NCBI RefSeq assembly: GCF_902498805.1
Contig: NZ_LR701637.1
Span: forward strand, 593,857 to 657,856
Length of the DNA stretch: 64,000 nt
Reading direction: 5' to 3'
Source: Imperialibacter sp. EC-SDR9
Lineage (GTDB): Bacteria; Bacteroidota; Bacteroidia; Cytophagales; Cyclobacteriaceae
Below the pieces are notes generated by a model. That model was not told the DNA's origin. It was given only the letters and a program-made list of their open reading frames with translations, and did not search any database. Below, piece after piece: positions 9,340 through 17,384 of this stretch. Both the position numbers and the translations under genes were made by a program. Within the stretch, counting starts at the first letter, position 1. Every line of letters starts with the position of its first letter.

Positions 9340-9368
9340 CAAAAGTAGAAAATACAAGGCTAATTCAA
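9340..9368 (-). promoter_or_regulatory. Bacteroidota-type promoter before lipoprotein gene
   Basis: On the minus strand, TTG (9366-9368) and TACTTTTG (9340-9347) are spaced by 18 bases, matching the -33/-7 consensus. The box lies 17 bases upstream of the ATG at 9322. Confidence 0.55.
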
Positions 9369-9425
9369 CGAAAGTTCTTATTATTAAATATCTGAAGAGG
9401 TAAATGAATACCTTTACGACAAACT

Positions 9426-10943
9426 CTAGCTGAAAACTAATTTCAAATGTTCTTTGTCAGGGACCCTATTAGAAGTCAATTTACTAGCCACCACGTACAC
9501 CAGAAAAGAAACTACAAAGGCCGGAAAGACCTCATGAACCTGTTCCATGCCTTCAAAATTGAACCGGATTCCGAAGCGCCAGATCACATTCACCACCATG
9601 CCGGCAACCATGCTGGATAGCGCTCCGATGTCGGTGCCCCAGCGCAGGTAGAGCCCACCGAAAATGGTCGGGAAAAAGCTGGCGGCGAAAACTGACCCTG
9701 CAAAGGAAGACATTTCTACCACGCCCGCCGGAGGATACAGTGTGAAAAGGAAAACCACTACACAATAGCCAAGCATGGCCCACTTTGTGCGGCCGACAAT
9801 TTTCTTCTCCTCCATCGGCTTCCAGATATTCCAGATGTCTTTAACGATGGAAGTACCGGCGATAAACGTGACAGAGGCTAGCGAGGACATGCCAGCGGCA
9901 AAAAGCCCCATCATGCAAATGCCACTTACTGTTGGGCTATTGAGTTTGTTGAACATTACACCAACAACTTCATCCGTATTGTTGATGAGATAAGCAGCCT
10001 CTTCATCACTCACCATCACATGCACCAAAGCCCCCACGCACATTACACAAATCAGCGAAATACCAAGGAAAACAGGCGTCCAGGTCATGGCAAACTTCAT
10101 GCTGGCCTTGTCTTTGATCGAGTAAAAACGAATAATAAGCTTCGGGTCGGACACCTGCTTCATGCCTATCGTAAGCCCAATGGCAATGATATAGTACATG
10201 CTTGCCACTCCCCCAAACGTCATCATGCCGTCGCCAATAGGGTTTCCATCGGCCGTTACATGCTGGAGGTTGGCGAGCTTCTCCATTAGTGGTGAGTAGC
10301 CTCCTGCAAAGTAGAAAGGGATAATCAGCATAATGATAGCCACGATAAACATGAGGATGCCCTGCACCGCATCCGTCCACATCACGCCGTACATACCGCC
10401 CGCCATCGTATAGCCACAGGTGAAGAAGATCAGGATAAACGCACCAAGTCCGTAGTCGACTTCCAGCACGGTATTGAGCAAGTTAGCGCCGCCTTTGGCA
10501 ATGCCGGTCATATACCAGAGTGTGGCAAAAAGAATAATGAAGGAGGACAGCACCCTGATGCTCTTGGAAAGATTGCTTTGGTAGCGCAGGTGAAAATAGT
10601 CGGGCACCGTCACCGATTTTAACCGTATGGATTGACTGCGCATTCTGGGGCCCATCACCAGCCATGAGATCATGCAGAACACTACCCAAAAGAGCGCCAC
10701 ATAAGCCCAGGAAAGACCATATTTGAAAGACTCACCAGCCTGACCGATGTAGGTGCTGGTGCTAATGAACGTAGAGAAGAAGGCAAGAGAAACTACCCAA
10801 CCTGGTATTTTTCGATTGGCCAGATAGTACTCATTTACATTTTGGGAAGCCCTCTTTTGAAAGTGCCAGCCAATGTAGATAATAAGACCTACATAAACGG
10901 CAATCAACAAAAGTGTCAGGCCATGTTGCGCTAAGTAGTCCAT
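9426..10943 (-). CDS. Sodium:solute symporter (SSS family)
   Basis: This 505-residue transporter has about 13 hydrophobic helices and the LeuT-fold SSS signatures: an N-terminal helix followed by VNEYYLANRKIPGWVVSLAFFSTFISTSTYIG (key positions residues 36-67), GYTMAGGMYGVMWTDAVQG in the middle, and FAAGMSSLASVTFIAGTSIVKDI later. Family members couple Na+ to uptake of carboxylates, amino acids or vitamins. It is the last gene of an apparent minus-strand operon after a malonyl-CoA synthetase-like gene and a 41-residue membrane protein; the microprotein stop is 5 bases before this ATG. That context suggests a malonate- or carboxylate-like substrate, which is inference only. PanF-like pantothenate transport is the main alternative. 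Confidence 0.9.
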   Translation of the reverse strand: MDYLAQHGLTLLLIAVYVGLIIYIGWHFQKRASQNVNEYYLANRKIPGWVVSLAFFSTFISTSTYIGQAGESFKYGLSWAYVALFWVVFCMISWLVMGPRMRSQSIRLKSVTVPDYFHLRYQSNLSKSIRVLSSFIILFATLWYMTGIAKGGANLLNTVLEVDYGLGAFILIFFTCGYTMAGGMYGVMWTDAVQGILMFIVAIIMLIIPFYFAGGYSPLMEKLANLQHVTADGNPIGDGMMTFGGVASMYYIIAIGLTIGMKQVSDPKLIIRFYSIKDKASMKFAMTWTPVFLGISLICVMCVGALVHVMVSDEEAAYLINNTDEVVGVMFNKLNSPTVSGICMMGLFAAGMSSLASVTFIAGTSIVKDIWNIWKPMEEKKIVGRTKWAMLGYCVVVFLFTLYPPAGVVEMSSFAGSVFAASFFPTIFGGLYLRWGTDIGALSSMVAGMVVNVIWRFGIRFNFEGMEQVHEVFPAFVVSFLVYVVASKLTSNRVPDKEHLKLVFS

Positions 10944-10948
10944 GTTGA

Positions 10949-11074
10949 TCAGTGTCCCGGGGGGTTGTTGGTTTCGTCGTCCTTAATGCTAGCGCTGAAG
11001 CTGGAAACCAGAAAGCCATTAAGTGCAAGAAGTAAAAGCATCATCCAAAAGGGAAAGCTGATCCAGAAGCTCAT
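10949..11074 (-). CDS. 41-residue single-helix membrane microprotein (symporter accessory candidate)
   Basis: This short ORF is read by hand. It starts MSFWISFPFWMM, continues with a leucine-rich helix to about residue 25, then has a polar acidic tail (IKDDETNNPPGH). It sits 9 bases after the stop of the synthetase gene and 5 bases before the ATG of the sodium:solute symporter, with no room for another start, so it looks like a real middle gene of the operon. Small membrane proteins immediately upstream of SSS transporters are known elsewhere (for example YhdT before PanF, and small symporter accessory proteins). A role in assembly or regulation of the transporter is inference. No Shine-Dalgarno is evident, which is normal in Bacteroidota. 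Confidence 0.7.
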   Translation of the reverse strand: MSFWISFPFWMMLLLLALNGFLVSSFSASIKDDETNNPPGH

Positions 11075-11083
11075 AGCGTTGGG

Positions 11084-12568
11084 TTAGGTGTTGAACAATT
11101 TCTTCACGTCGTTTTTTGTCACTTTTCCCATTGCATTTCGGGGAAGCTCCGAAAGTGACAGGTATTTTCTCGGCACCCGGTAGCCCGGCATGCGAGCTTT
11201 GAGCCAGGGGGTGAGTTCTTCAGTGTCAAGCGAGGAGTCACCAACAATGGCAGCAGCCACTATTTCCCCCCATTCTTCATCGGGAAGGCCAACTACGGCG
11301 CAATCGCTGACGGCCGGATGGCTTCTGAGCACTTCTTCAATCTCCAGGGCCGATATTTTGTATCCACCCGATTTAATGATATCCACTGAATTCCTGCCAA
11401 GAATTTTGTAGTAGCCATTTTCAACCTCGGCAACATCGCCTGTTTTGAACCAGCCGTCGGAAGTAAAGGAAGTCATCGTTGCCTCGGGCTTCTGCCAATA
11501 TTCTTTGAAGACATTTTCTCCTTTTACCTGAATTTCGCCAGGCACAGAAGTGTTTTTCAGTTCAACATTTGCCTCATCCGCCAGCCTGATGCTGACCTCT
11601 GGCAGCGGTAGTCCAATAAACCCAGCTTTTCTTTCTCCCTCGTAGGGGTTGCTGATGGCCATGCCTATCTCAGTCATGCCGTAGCGCTCCAGCAGCCTGT
11701 GCCCGCTTATTGTTTCCCATTTTTCCATCACCGACACCGGCAACGCTGCAGAGCCCGACACCATTAACCGGAAGTTTCTCATGGCGGCAGACAGGGCTTC
11801 TTGCTGCTTTTTATCTAAGCTTTCGAAGTGAGCAATGAGTTTGAAATAGATGGTGGGCACGGCCATGAACACATTGAGCTGGCCTGCTGCAAATAGGGAG
11901 AATACTTTTTCTGCTGAAAAGGAAGGTAAGAACTCACAAGCAGCTCCCGACCACAAGGCACAGCTAACCACGTTAATGATGCCGTGCACGTGATGAAGTG
12001 GCAAAATGCATAAAGTGTGATCTGTAGATGTCCAGCCCCAGGCGGTGACGAGTGTAGAAATTTGCGCCTCCAGGTTAGCATGCGTCGTCACCACTCCCTT
12101 CGGCAGGTTGGTGGTGCCACTGGTATACAGGATCATCGCCCGGCGTGACTTTTCAATCTGCGGCAGTGCTGCTGGCTTGCTGTCGTTTTCAGGTTCCAGC
12201 ACAATGAATGTGATTGACTTGGTCTCAGCATAGGACTGTAGTATTTCCCTGAACGACGGTGAAACTACAACCACCGAGGCCTCGGTGTCCTCAATCACAT
12301 ACTGAAGCGATGGAAGAGGGTGGCTCGTGCATAACGGCACCGCAACACCTCCAGCCTGCCAAATACCCCATTGCACCTTGACGTAGTCAAACCCTGGCTC
12401 TACCAGAAAAGCAATTCGTCGTTCCTTTAAATCAGAAGCGCCATCTAATAGGAGCGTGGCAAACTGCTGAGAGGCAAAAAGAAGCTGTTGGTAAGTGTAC
12501 GAACTGCCATTTGATACAATGGCAGCTTTCTGAGCGTAAATTTTAGCCTTTTGAAAGAGTTGTAGCAT
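11084..12568 (-). CDS. ACSF3/MatB-like malonyl-CoA (acyl-CoA) synthetase
   Basis: This 494-residue ANL-superfamily adenylate-forming enzyme has the ATP-binding P-loop motif YTSGTTNLPKG at residues 148-158, LLERYGMTEIGMAISNP in the middle (adenylation A5 motif), the hinge GRNSVDIIKSGGYKI, and the C-terminal catalytic lysine region NAMGKVTKNDVKK. Compared with family members I know, the stretches LPLHHVHGI, NVFMAVPTIYFKLI and RLMVSGSAALPVSVMEKW match ACSF3/MatB malonyl- or methylmalonyl-CoA synthetases much better than long-chain acyl-CoA ligases. The expected reaction is malonate + ATP + CoA to malonyl-CoA. It is the first gene of a three-gene operon with a membrane microprotein and a sodium:solute symporter. 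Another short dicarboxylate is possible as substrate. Confidence 0.85.
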   Translation of the reverse strand: MLQLFQKAKIYAQKAAIVSNGSSYTYQQLLFASQQFATLLLDGASDLKERRIAFLVEPGFDYVKVQWGIWQAGGVAVPLCTSHPLPSLQYVIEDTEASVVVVSPSFREILQSYAETKSITFIVLEPENDSKPAALPQIEKSRRAMILYTSGTTNLPKGVVTTHANLEAQISTLVTAWGWTSTDHTLCILPLHHVHGIINVVSCALWSGAACEFLPSFSAEKVFSLFAAGQLNVFMAVPTIYFKLIAHFESLDKKQQEALSAAMRNFRLMVSGSAALPVSVMEKWETISGHRLLERYGMTEIGMAISNPYEGERKAGFIGLPLPEVSIRLADEANVELKNTSVPGEIQVKGENVFKEYWQKPEATMTSFTSDGWFKTGDVAEVENGYYKILGRNSVDIIKSGGYKISALEIEEVLRSHPAVSDCAVVGLPDEEWGEIVAAAIVGDSSLDTEELTPWLKARMPGYRVPRKYLSLSELPRNAMGKVTKNDVKKLFNT

Positions 12569-12663
12569 TGAGTAGGTTCCTAACTAACAACATAAGCAAA
12601 ATTGACCCGACCAACAAGCGTTTACTCCTGGTTGGCGACGACTTGGTTTGACCAAAGTAAGCG

Positions 12664-13443
12664 CTACCTGCTTTTTGAGAACATCCAGGGAAGCAGGTCA
12701 GGCTCCACATAGGCATTTTCCCAGCTATTGTGATTGACACCCGGATATTCTGTGAACCGCACATCGGCTCCTATCTCCTTCAGCTTTTCGTTAAGTTTCC
12801 TTGAATTGTCGACGGCAATCACGCCATCCACACTGCCGTGGAAGAGCCAAAAGGGTATTTTTGCCTGCTTTTTTGAGTAGGCATTGAGGTCGGCGCCACC
12901 ACAGACGGCGGCAATGGCAGCGAACATTTTCGGATACCGATACACAGCCTCTAACGACCCCATGCCGCCCATGGAGAGGCCGGTGATGTAGACCCGCTTG
13001 CTATCGACGGACTCACTTTTCGCCACGCTGTTCGTAAGGTCAATGGCCAGTTGCAAGCCTTTGGTGATGTCGTAGCCGTAGTTAAAATCAAGCTCCAGTG
13101 GGTACTTTGTTCTTTCAAATTTGACCGATGCCCAGTATGAGTCCTCAGGACATTGCGGGGCGATGACGATACAGGGGAACTTGCTCCTGTTTTCAGGTTC
13201 CAGAAAAGCTTTCACGCCATTCACCAGCTGCTTTTCATTGTCAGTACCCCGTTCACCCCCACCATGTAGAAACAGCACCAAGGGGTACTTTTTAGTCTTG
13301 TCATAGTTTTCTGGATACAAAATCCGGTAGGGCAGCACGTCGCCTTTTTCGCTGATAAATTCTTTTTTCTCAAAAAGAGAGAAGTCCTGAGCACGACTTG
13401 TGAATGTGGCCGTCAGGATTAGCAGGGTGAGTAGTTTGTTCAT
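12664..13443 (-). CDS. Secreted alpha/beta-hydrolase esterase
   Basis: This 259-residue protein has a signal peptide (MNKLLTLLILTATFTSRAQ) and a complete catalytic triad: nucleophile Ser157 in GLSMGG, Asp206 in HGSVDGVI and His238 in PGVNHNSW. An oxyanion-hole HGGGERG occurs near residue 60. The family is the phospholipase/carboxylesterase and prolyl-oligopeptidase-like esterases often attached to carbohydrate degradation systems (for example removing acyl or feruloyl decorations). It starts 3 bases after the stop of the GH3 gene upstream, so the two are almost certainly co-transcribed and probably act on the same glycan in the periplasm. The exact ester substrate is unknown. Confidence 0.85.
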   Translation of the reverse strand: MNKLLTLLILTATFTSRAQDFSLFEKKEFISEKGDVLPYRILYPENYDKTKKYPLVLFLHGGGERGTDNEKQLVNGVKAFLEPENRSKFPCIVIAPQCPEDSYWASVKFERTKYPLELDFNYGYDITKGLQLAIDLTNSVAKSESVDSKRVYITGLSMGGMGSLEAVYRYPKMFAAIAAVCGGADLNAYSKKQAKIPFWLFHGSVDGVIAVDNSRKLNEKLKEIGADVRFTEYPGVNHNSWENAYVEPDLLPWMFSKSR

Positions 13444-13446
13444 AGT

Positions 13447-15336
13447 CTATTCGTAAGATAAGCCAAAACCAAATGTATATAGTGGATCTTTGCTATCATA
13501 AGGAACATCTTCCATTTGGTTTCTTACTGCTTCCATTGAAGAAGGCAGTTCGAACGGCAGCTTGCCGCCGGGAGATGCTTTGCCAAAGATGACGTCCAGG
13601 ACAGCCTCATCGGTGGCACCAAAGTCGGCGATCAGCGCTTTGGATCCGGCACTTATTTCAGGGATCACTGCTGGCCGATCCAGGTAGATGTTGACAATGG
13701 TTGGAACGGTGTTTAGCAGCTCTAAAATCTCTTTCTTTTCGGGGTTCTTGAAGTCCAGGTCGCCATGATGAAAGCCACGGGCCATAAAGTTTTCTGACTC
13801 AACAGGCACCCAGGGCGTATTGATACGGATGATGGCAAAATCAGCCTCTTTGGGCGATTTCACAACGGTTCCGTACCGGGCGGCAATAGAGTCGGCTATG
13901 TTTTTTACGAAGATTTTAGGCTTGCCCTGCAGGGGCAGCACGTTTCCATCGTTTTTCAGCAAGGTCATGGCCCTTCTTTGGGAGGCTTGACCAGCGGCGA
14001 TAGACGAAGGCTTGCCTATTACCCTGGCGACATTGGCTTCGTCCACAAACGGGTTGTCGAACAGCCCGAGTTGGAATTTCTGCTTCAATAATCTTCGGGC
14101 CGACTCGTCGATTCTGGCCTCTGTTACTTTTCCTGCTTCAACAAGGTTCACTACCAGACCAGGCACACTTTCACCGCCAAATTGATCTACTCCAGCGTCG
14201 ATGGCTTTTTTCACTCTGTCTTCTTCGCTCAGGTTTTCAACGCCCCAGGCACGGGCCGGCCAGATGGTGTTACCCATATTTGCATCGGTAATCAGGCCCC
14301 AGTCGGTGCAGACTACGCCGTCGAATTTATATTTGTTTCTCAGCAGATCCGTAATGATCATTTTGTTGAACGCCATCGCTACATTTTCGTCTGTCTGATC
14401 GGTTGGAATGCCATAGTAAGGCATGATGGAGGCGGTGCCAGCTTCAAATGCTGCTTCGAAAGGAATGAGGTGGTAGTCGAAGTTGTTGCCCGGATAAACC
14501 TGGCCTTTTTGAAATTCAAAGTGGGGATCCAGCCCGTCCTTTTGCGGGCCGCCACCCGGAAAATGCTTGGTCATGGTGGCCACACTATTAGGCCCCAGCG
14601 TGTCTCCCTGAAAACCTTTGATATATGCTTTGACCAGCTTGGCCGTTAATTCAGCGTCCTCGCCGAAAGTGCCGCTGATACGGGGCCAACGAGGCTCAGT
14701 GGCCAGATCAATCTGGGGGTGAAGTGACACCTTCATGCCCACGGCAAGGTATTCGCCTCTGGCAATTTCGGCAAATTGGCGTACCATCTGCGGATCGCCT
14801 ATCGCTGCAAAACCCAGCGTTTCGCACCATTGCGAGAATGAGTTGGCTGCCATAGCAAATATATTGGCACTGAAGTGATTGCGGGGATCGGAGGCAATGG
14901 TGACTGGTATGCCCAGCCTGGAGTCCTCAGCAACCTTTTGCATGGCATTGTAGCCTTTGGCCAGCATTTGCACATCGGGAATCTGCCAGAAATTGAAGTG
15001 GTTCATCTTCATTTCGTTGATCGATTGCAGTGACGACGGCAGCCTGGCGGCAAAGCCCTCTGCTCCGGGTTGTTTTTCCAGCGTGCCATCGGCGTTTACA
15101 AAAGTGCCGTTGATGAACATGAGGCCTGCTTTTTCTTCGATGGTCATTTGAGCAAGCAGATCGCTTACTCTTTCTTCAACCGGTGCTGATGAATCTTCAT
15201 ACACATCCATTTTACCGTTTTTATTCAGGTCACGATAGTCAACCGTCTTGTTTGTTGGGCTGTTGCACGAGCAGACGCTGAGCAGCGAAGCCAAAAGAAG
15301 TGACGAGGCAAGTTTGAAGGGGGTTGTGTGATGCAT
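13447..15336 (-). CDS. Glycoside hydrolase family 3 beta-glucosidase-like lipoprotein
   Basis: This 629-residue protein starts at the ATG at 15336, because a lipoprotein-type signal (FKLASSLLLASLLSVCSC) follows; the open frame further upstream is an artefact running into the divergent regulator. After the signal comes a calcium-loop-like DLNKNGKMDVYED (about residues 36-48), then the GH3 TIM barrel with KHFPGGG and the catalytic nucleophile Asp345 in VVCTDWG, then the GH3 C-terminal alpha/beta sandwich with MTLLKNDGNVLPL. Expected activity is exo-hydrolysis of beta-glucosides from the periplasm or cell surface. It is co-transcribed with the esterase and divergent from an NrtR-like regulator. 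Confidence 0.93.
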   Translation of the reverse strand: MHHTTPFKLASSLLLASLLSVCSCNSPTNKTVDYRDLNKNGKMDVYEDSSAPVEERVSDLLAQMTIEEKAGLMFINGTFVNADGTLEKQPGAEGFAARLPSSLQSINEMKMNHFNFWQIPDVQMLAKGYNAMQKVAEDSRLGIPVTIASDPRNHFSANIFAMAANSFSQWCETLGFAAIGDPQMVRQFAEIARGEYLAVGMKVSLHPQIDLATEPRWPRISGTFGEDAELTAKLVKAYIKGFQGDTLGPNSVATMTKHFPGGGPQKDGLDPHFEFQKGQVYPGNNFDYHLIPFEAAFEAGTASIMPYYGIPTDQTDENVAMAFNKMIITDLLRNKYKFDGVVCTDWGLITDANMGNTIWPARAWGVENLSEEDRVKKAIDAGVDQFGGESVPGLVVNLVEAGKVTEARIDESARRLLKQKFQLGLFDNPFVDEANVARVIGKPSSIAAGQASQRRAMTLLKNDGNVLPLQGKPKIFVKNIADSIAARYGTVVKSPKEADFAIIRINTPWVPVESENFMARGFHHGDLDFKNPEKKEILELLNTVPTIVNIYLDRPAVIPEISAGSKALIADFGATDEAVLDVIFGKASPGGKLPFELPSSMEAVRNQMEDVPYDSKDPLYTFGFGLSYE

Positions 15337-15353
15337 GGCCGTCAAATTAATGT

Positions 15354-15413
15354 GTGATATTGACGCAATGTAATATTTTCTTTTTAAACTTGAATGACGT
15401 AATATTCTTTTTC
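15354..15413. promoter_or_regulatory. Repeated GTRATATT sites in the GH3/regulator divergent region
   Basis: The 108-base gap between the GH3 gene and the regulator contains GTGATATT (15354-15361), GTAATATT (15370-15377) and GTAATATT (15399-15406). The last two are preceded by TGACG (15361 and 15395) and followed by a CTTTTT run. Direct repeats in a divergent promoter are the expected place for the regulator's binding sites; that they are operators is inference. Confidence 0.4.
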
Positions 15414-15444
15414 GTATTTGCCGGACAGATTGATTTGTTAGAAA

Positions 15445-16200
15445 ATGTCGGAATTTCTGGATACCGCCGCTGAGAGATACCACCCCGGATTGTCGGTGGA
15501 CTGCGTGATCTTTGGCTTTCATGAGAATGAGCTGAAAGTGCTGCTGCTGAAAATGAAGCATACGGCAAAATGGGCGCTCCCCGGTGGATTTGTTGAAAAA
15601 CAGGAACACATGGATAAAGCAGCTATTCGTGTGCTGGAGAAGCGGACTGGTTTGGCCGACATTTTTCTTCAGCAATTTCACACGTTTGGCGACCCCGCCA
15701 GGCACGACCATGAAATGGACCTGGAGCTTTTTAAGCAAAGTGGCCGGGATCCGGTAAAGGATCACTGGTTTTTGCAGCGCTTTATTACAGTGGGCTACTA
15801 TGCCCTGATCGAGTTTTCGAAAGCGAATCCACGACCCGACGACATTTCTGAAGCCTGTGAGTGGAAAAGCATTGACCAGTTGCCAGCGATGATACTTGAT
15901 CACAGGAAGATACTGGAAAAAGCACTGGATACACTCAGGTTTCAAATCAACTACCAGCCCATCGGGCACAAGCTTTTGCCTGTAAAATTTACTATGCCTG
16001 AGCTCCAGAAGCTATACGAGACTATTCTGGGCAAAGAGCTGGATCGCAGGAATTTCCAGCGCAAGATGCTGGCCTATGGTATTTTGAAAGACCTTGGCGA
16101 GAGAAGAAAAGGGGGTGCTCACAAAGCACCTTATCTCTACAGTTTTGACGTAAAAAAATACAACGCTGCCTTAAAAATTGGGCTGAAGGGGAGCTGGTAA
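15445..16200 (+). CDS. NrtR-type transcriptional regulator with degenerate Nudix domain
   Basis: This 251-residue protein has an N-terminal Nudix-fold domain (about residues 1-140) and a C-terminal winged-helix region (about 155-240, LPVKFTMPELQKLYETILG), the architecture of NrtR/AraR/XylR regulators. In the Nudix box the canonical catalytic REUxEE reads RVLEKR (Arg62, Val63, Glu65, Lys66, Arg67), so hydrolase chemistry is very unlikely and the domain should act as a ligand sensor. In Bacteroidota such proteins often control sugar catabolism and sense phosphorylated sugars or nucleotide sugars. It is divergent from the GH3-esterase operon, its probable target. The start at 15445 is the only sensible Met. 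Confidence 0.85.
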   Translation: MSEFLDTAAERYHPGLSVDCVIFGFHENELKVLLLKMKHTAKWALPGGFVEKQEHMDKAAIRVLEKRTGLADIFLQQFHTFGDPARHDHEMDLELFKQSGRDPVKDHWFLQRFITVGYYALIEFSKANPRPDDISEACEWKSIDQLPAMILDHRKILEKALDTLRFQINYQPIGHKLLPVKFTMPELQKLYETILGKELDRRNFQRKMLAYGILKDLGERRKGGAHKAPYLYSFDVKKYNAALKIGLKGSW

Positions 16201-16235
16201 AACCCTTACTAAGCCGCAAGACTTAGTAAGGGTTT
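16200..16235. terminator. Bidirectional hairpin between regulator and DinB gene
   Basis: A perfect 14-bp stem (AAACCCTTACTAAG at 16200-16213 and its complement at 16222-16235) has an 8-base loop and sits between two convergent genes, starting at the last base of the upstream stop. T-runs are short (TTTT on the minus strand). Confidence 0.7.
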
Positions 16236-16243
16236 AAAAAGTA

Positions 16244-16768
16244 TTAAAATAACTTCTCGTTCGGCGGAGTGGCACCAGCCAGCCTGATATATGGAGTCGT
16301 TTGTCCCCTGTGGTGTGTTTGGTGCTCAAAGGCTTTGCCGAAGGCTACCTCCCGGGTCATGTCCATACCAAAGAGATTAACCGTTTCGGCCATCTGAGCC
16401 GCAGTCATTCCCTTTAGCGCATTAATCACGAAATCATAACTGTCCGACACCATTTTTACAGTCACTTCTTTCGACTTGCCTGCAGACTTTTCCGCTCCAC
16501 CACGCTCAATGGGGCTGGCCGTTCCGGTGATCCCGGCTGTAAATCCAAAGTTCGCATCTGCCAGGTGCAGCAGCTGCTGTTCGAACGATCTGATTTCAGG
16601 CGTAGGCTTATAGCCATACTTGTCGGCTGGCATGGCCTCCAGGTATTCCAAAGTGAAGGCCTTGGCCCTTTCCCATTCCTTAACAAGGTAGGCTGGGTCT
16701 GCAGCTAAGCATTTGCTGCCACTGACCAATGCAAGTAGCGCAAGCGTTAGATAAAAATTCTTTTTCAT
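16244..16768 (-). CDS. Exported DinB-family protein
   Basis: This 174-residue protein has an N-terminal signal (MKKNFYLTLALLALVSGSKCLA) and a DinB-like four-helix bundle. Metal-ligand candidate histidines are spread as in the family: LLHLADANFGF near residue 67 and HQTHHRGQ near 150. DinB-fold proteins bind Zn2+ or Ni2+ and include thiol transferases, but most Bacteroidota members are uncharacterised. A signal peptide on a DinB protein is less usual and implies a periplasmic role. No operon partner is evident. Confidence 0.85.
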   Translation of the reverse strand: MKKNFYLTLALLALVSGSKCLAADPAYLVKEWERAKAFTLEYLEAMPADKYGYKPTPEIRSFEQQLLHLADANFGFTAGITGTASPIERGGAEKSAGKSKEVTVKMVSDSYDFVINALKGMTAAQMAETVNLFGMDMTREVAFGKAFEHQTHHRGQTTPYIRLAGATPPNEKLF

Positions 16769-16857
16769 GGTTGTAGGGTTTTAATAAGGGTATGAAAATA
16801 CGCCTTTTTCAAATTATTAAGGTAAGCCCTTGAATAAATTAAAGTTACCTTTTTAGA

Positions 16858-17382
16858 TTAACCCAATGGCAGCTTCATCAGAAGGTCGGTTTGTGGGTCG
16901 TTGCCCAGCATAAAGGTGTGACTACCGAATTGCTGGAAGCCATATCGTTTGTAAAATCGGATGGCTCCTTCATTTTTCTCCCACACACCCAGCCAAAGGT
17001 ATGGGAACCGCCCCGCTTTGCCGATGCTGATGGCATAGTCCAACAGCTGTTGTCCTATGCCTTTCCCCTGGTGTGCTGGCATCACATAAATGCGCTGAAG
17101 CTCAATGCCCGGCTCGGTGGCGATGTCTGTTTGCGCTGCGCCGTGATTAAGCTTGATATAGCCGACAACCTCCCCGCCCATCATGGCCAAGTAAAACTCC
17201 GACCCCTCGGTGTCGAGTTCCTTTTTCGTTTGTTGCAGTGAAAAGGCCTCTGCCATATAGGCTTCAAAATCGTCCGGGTCGTTGAGGTGCTGGAAGCCCA
17301 CCCGAAAGGTTAGCTCTGCTATGTCAAGCAGGGTCTCTGCCTGATCGGTTCCGACTCTTTTGAATGAGGTAGTTTTACTCAT
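16858..17382 (-). CDS. GNAT acetyltransferase, PaiA-like
   Basis: This 174-residue GCN5-related N-acetyltransferase has the acetyl-CoA pyrophosphate-binding motif HQGKGIGQQLL (Q/RxxGxG/A type) following the strand IELQRIYVMPA. The C-terminal part (LGVWEKNEGAIRFYKRYGFQQFGSHTFMLG, about residues 130-160) resembles the PaiA spermidine/polyamine acetyltransferases. Substrate assignment to polyamines is by resemblance only. It starts 2 bases after the stop of the hypothetical gene upstream, so the two form an operon. Confidence 0.85.
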   Translation of the reverse strand: MSKTTSFKRVGTDQAETLLDIAELTFRVGFQHLNDPDDFEAYMAEAFSLQQTKKELDTEGSEFYLAMMGGEVVGYIKLNHGAAQTDIATEPGIELQRIYVMPAHQGKGIGQQLLDYAISIGKAGRFPYLWLGVWEKNEGAIRFYKRYGFQQFGSHTFMLGNDPQTDLLMKLPLG

Positions 17383-17384
17383 GT

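Noticed and set aside
14182-14649. 155-residue ORF opposite the GH3 gene
   Set aside because: It lies fully on the other strand of a strongly conserved GH3 gene and has no recognisable domain.
15337-15969. Upstream extension of the GH3 reading frame
   Set aside because: It overlaps the divergent NrtR-like gene, and the lipoprotein signal starts at 15336.
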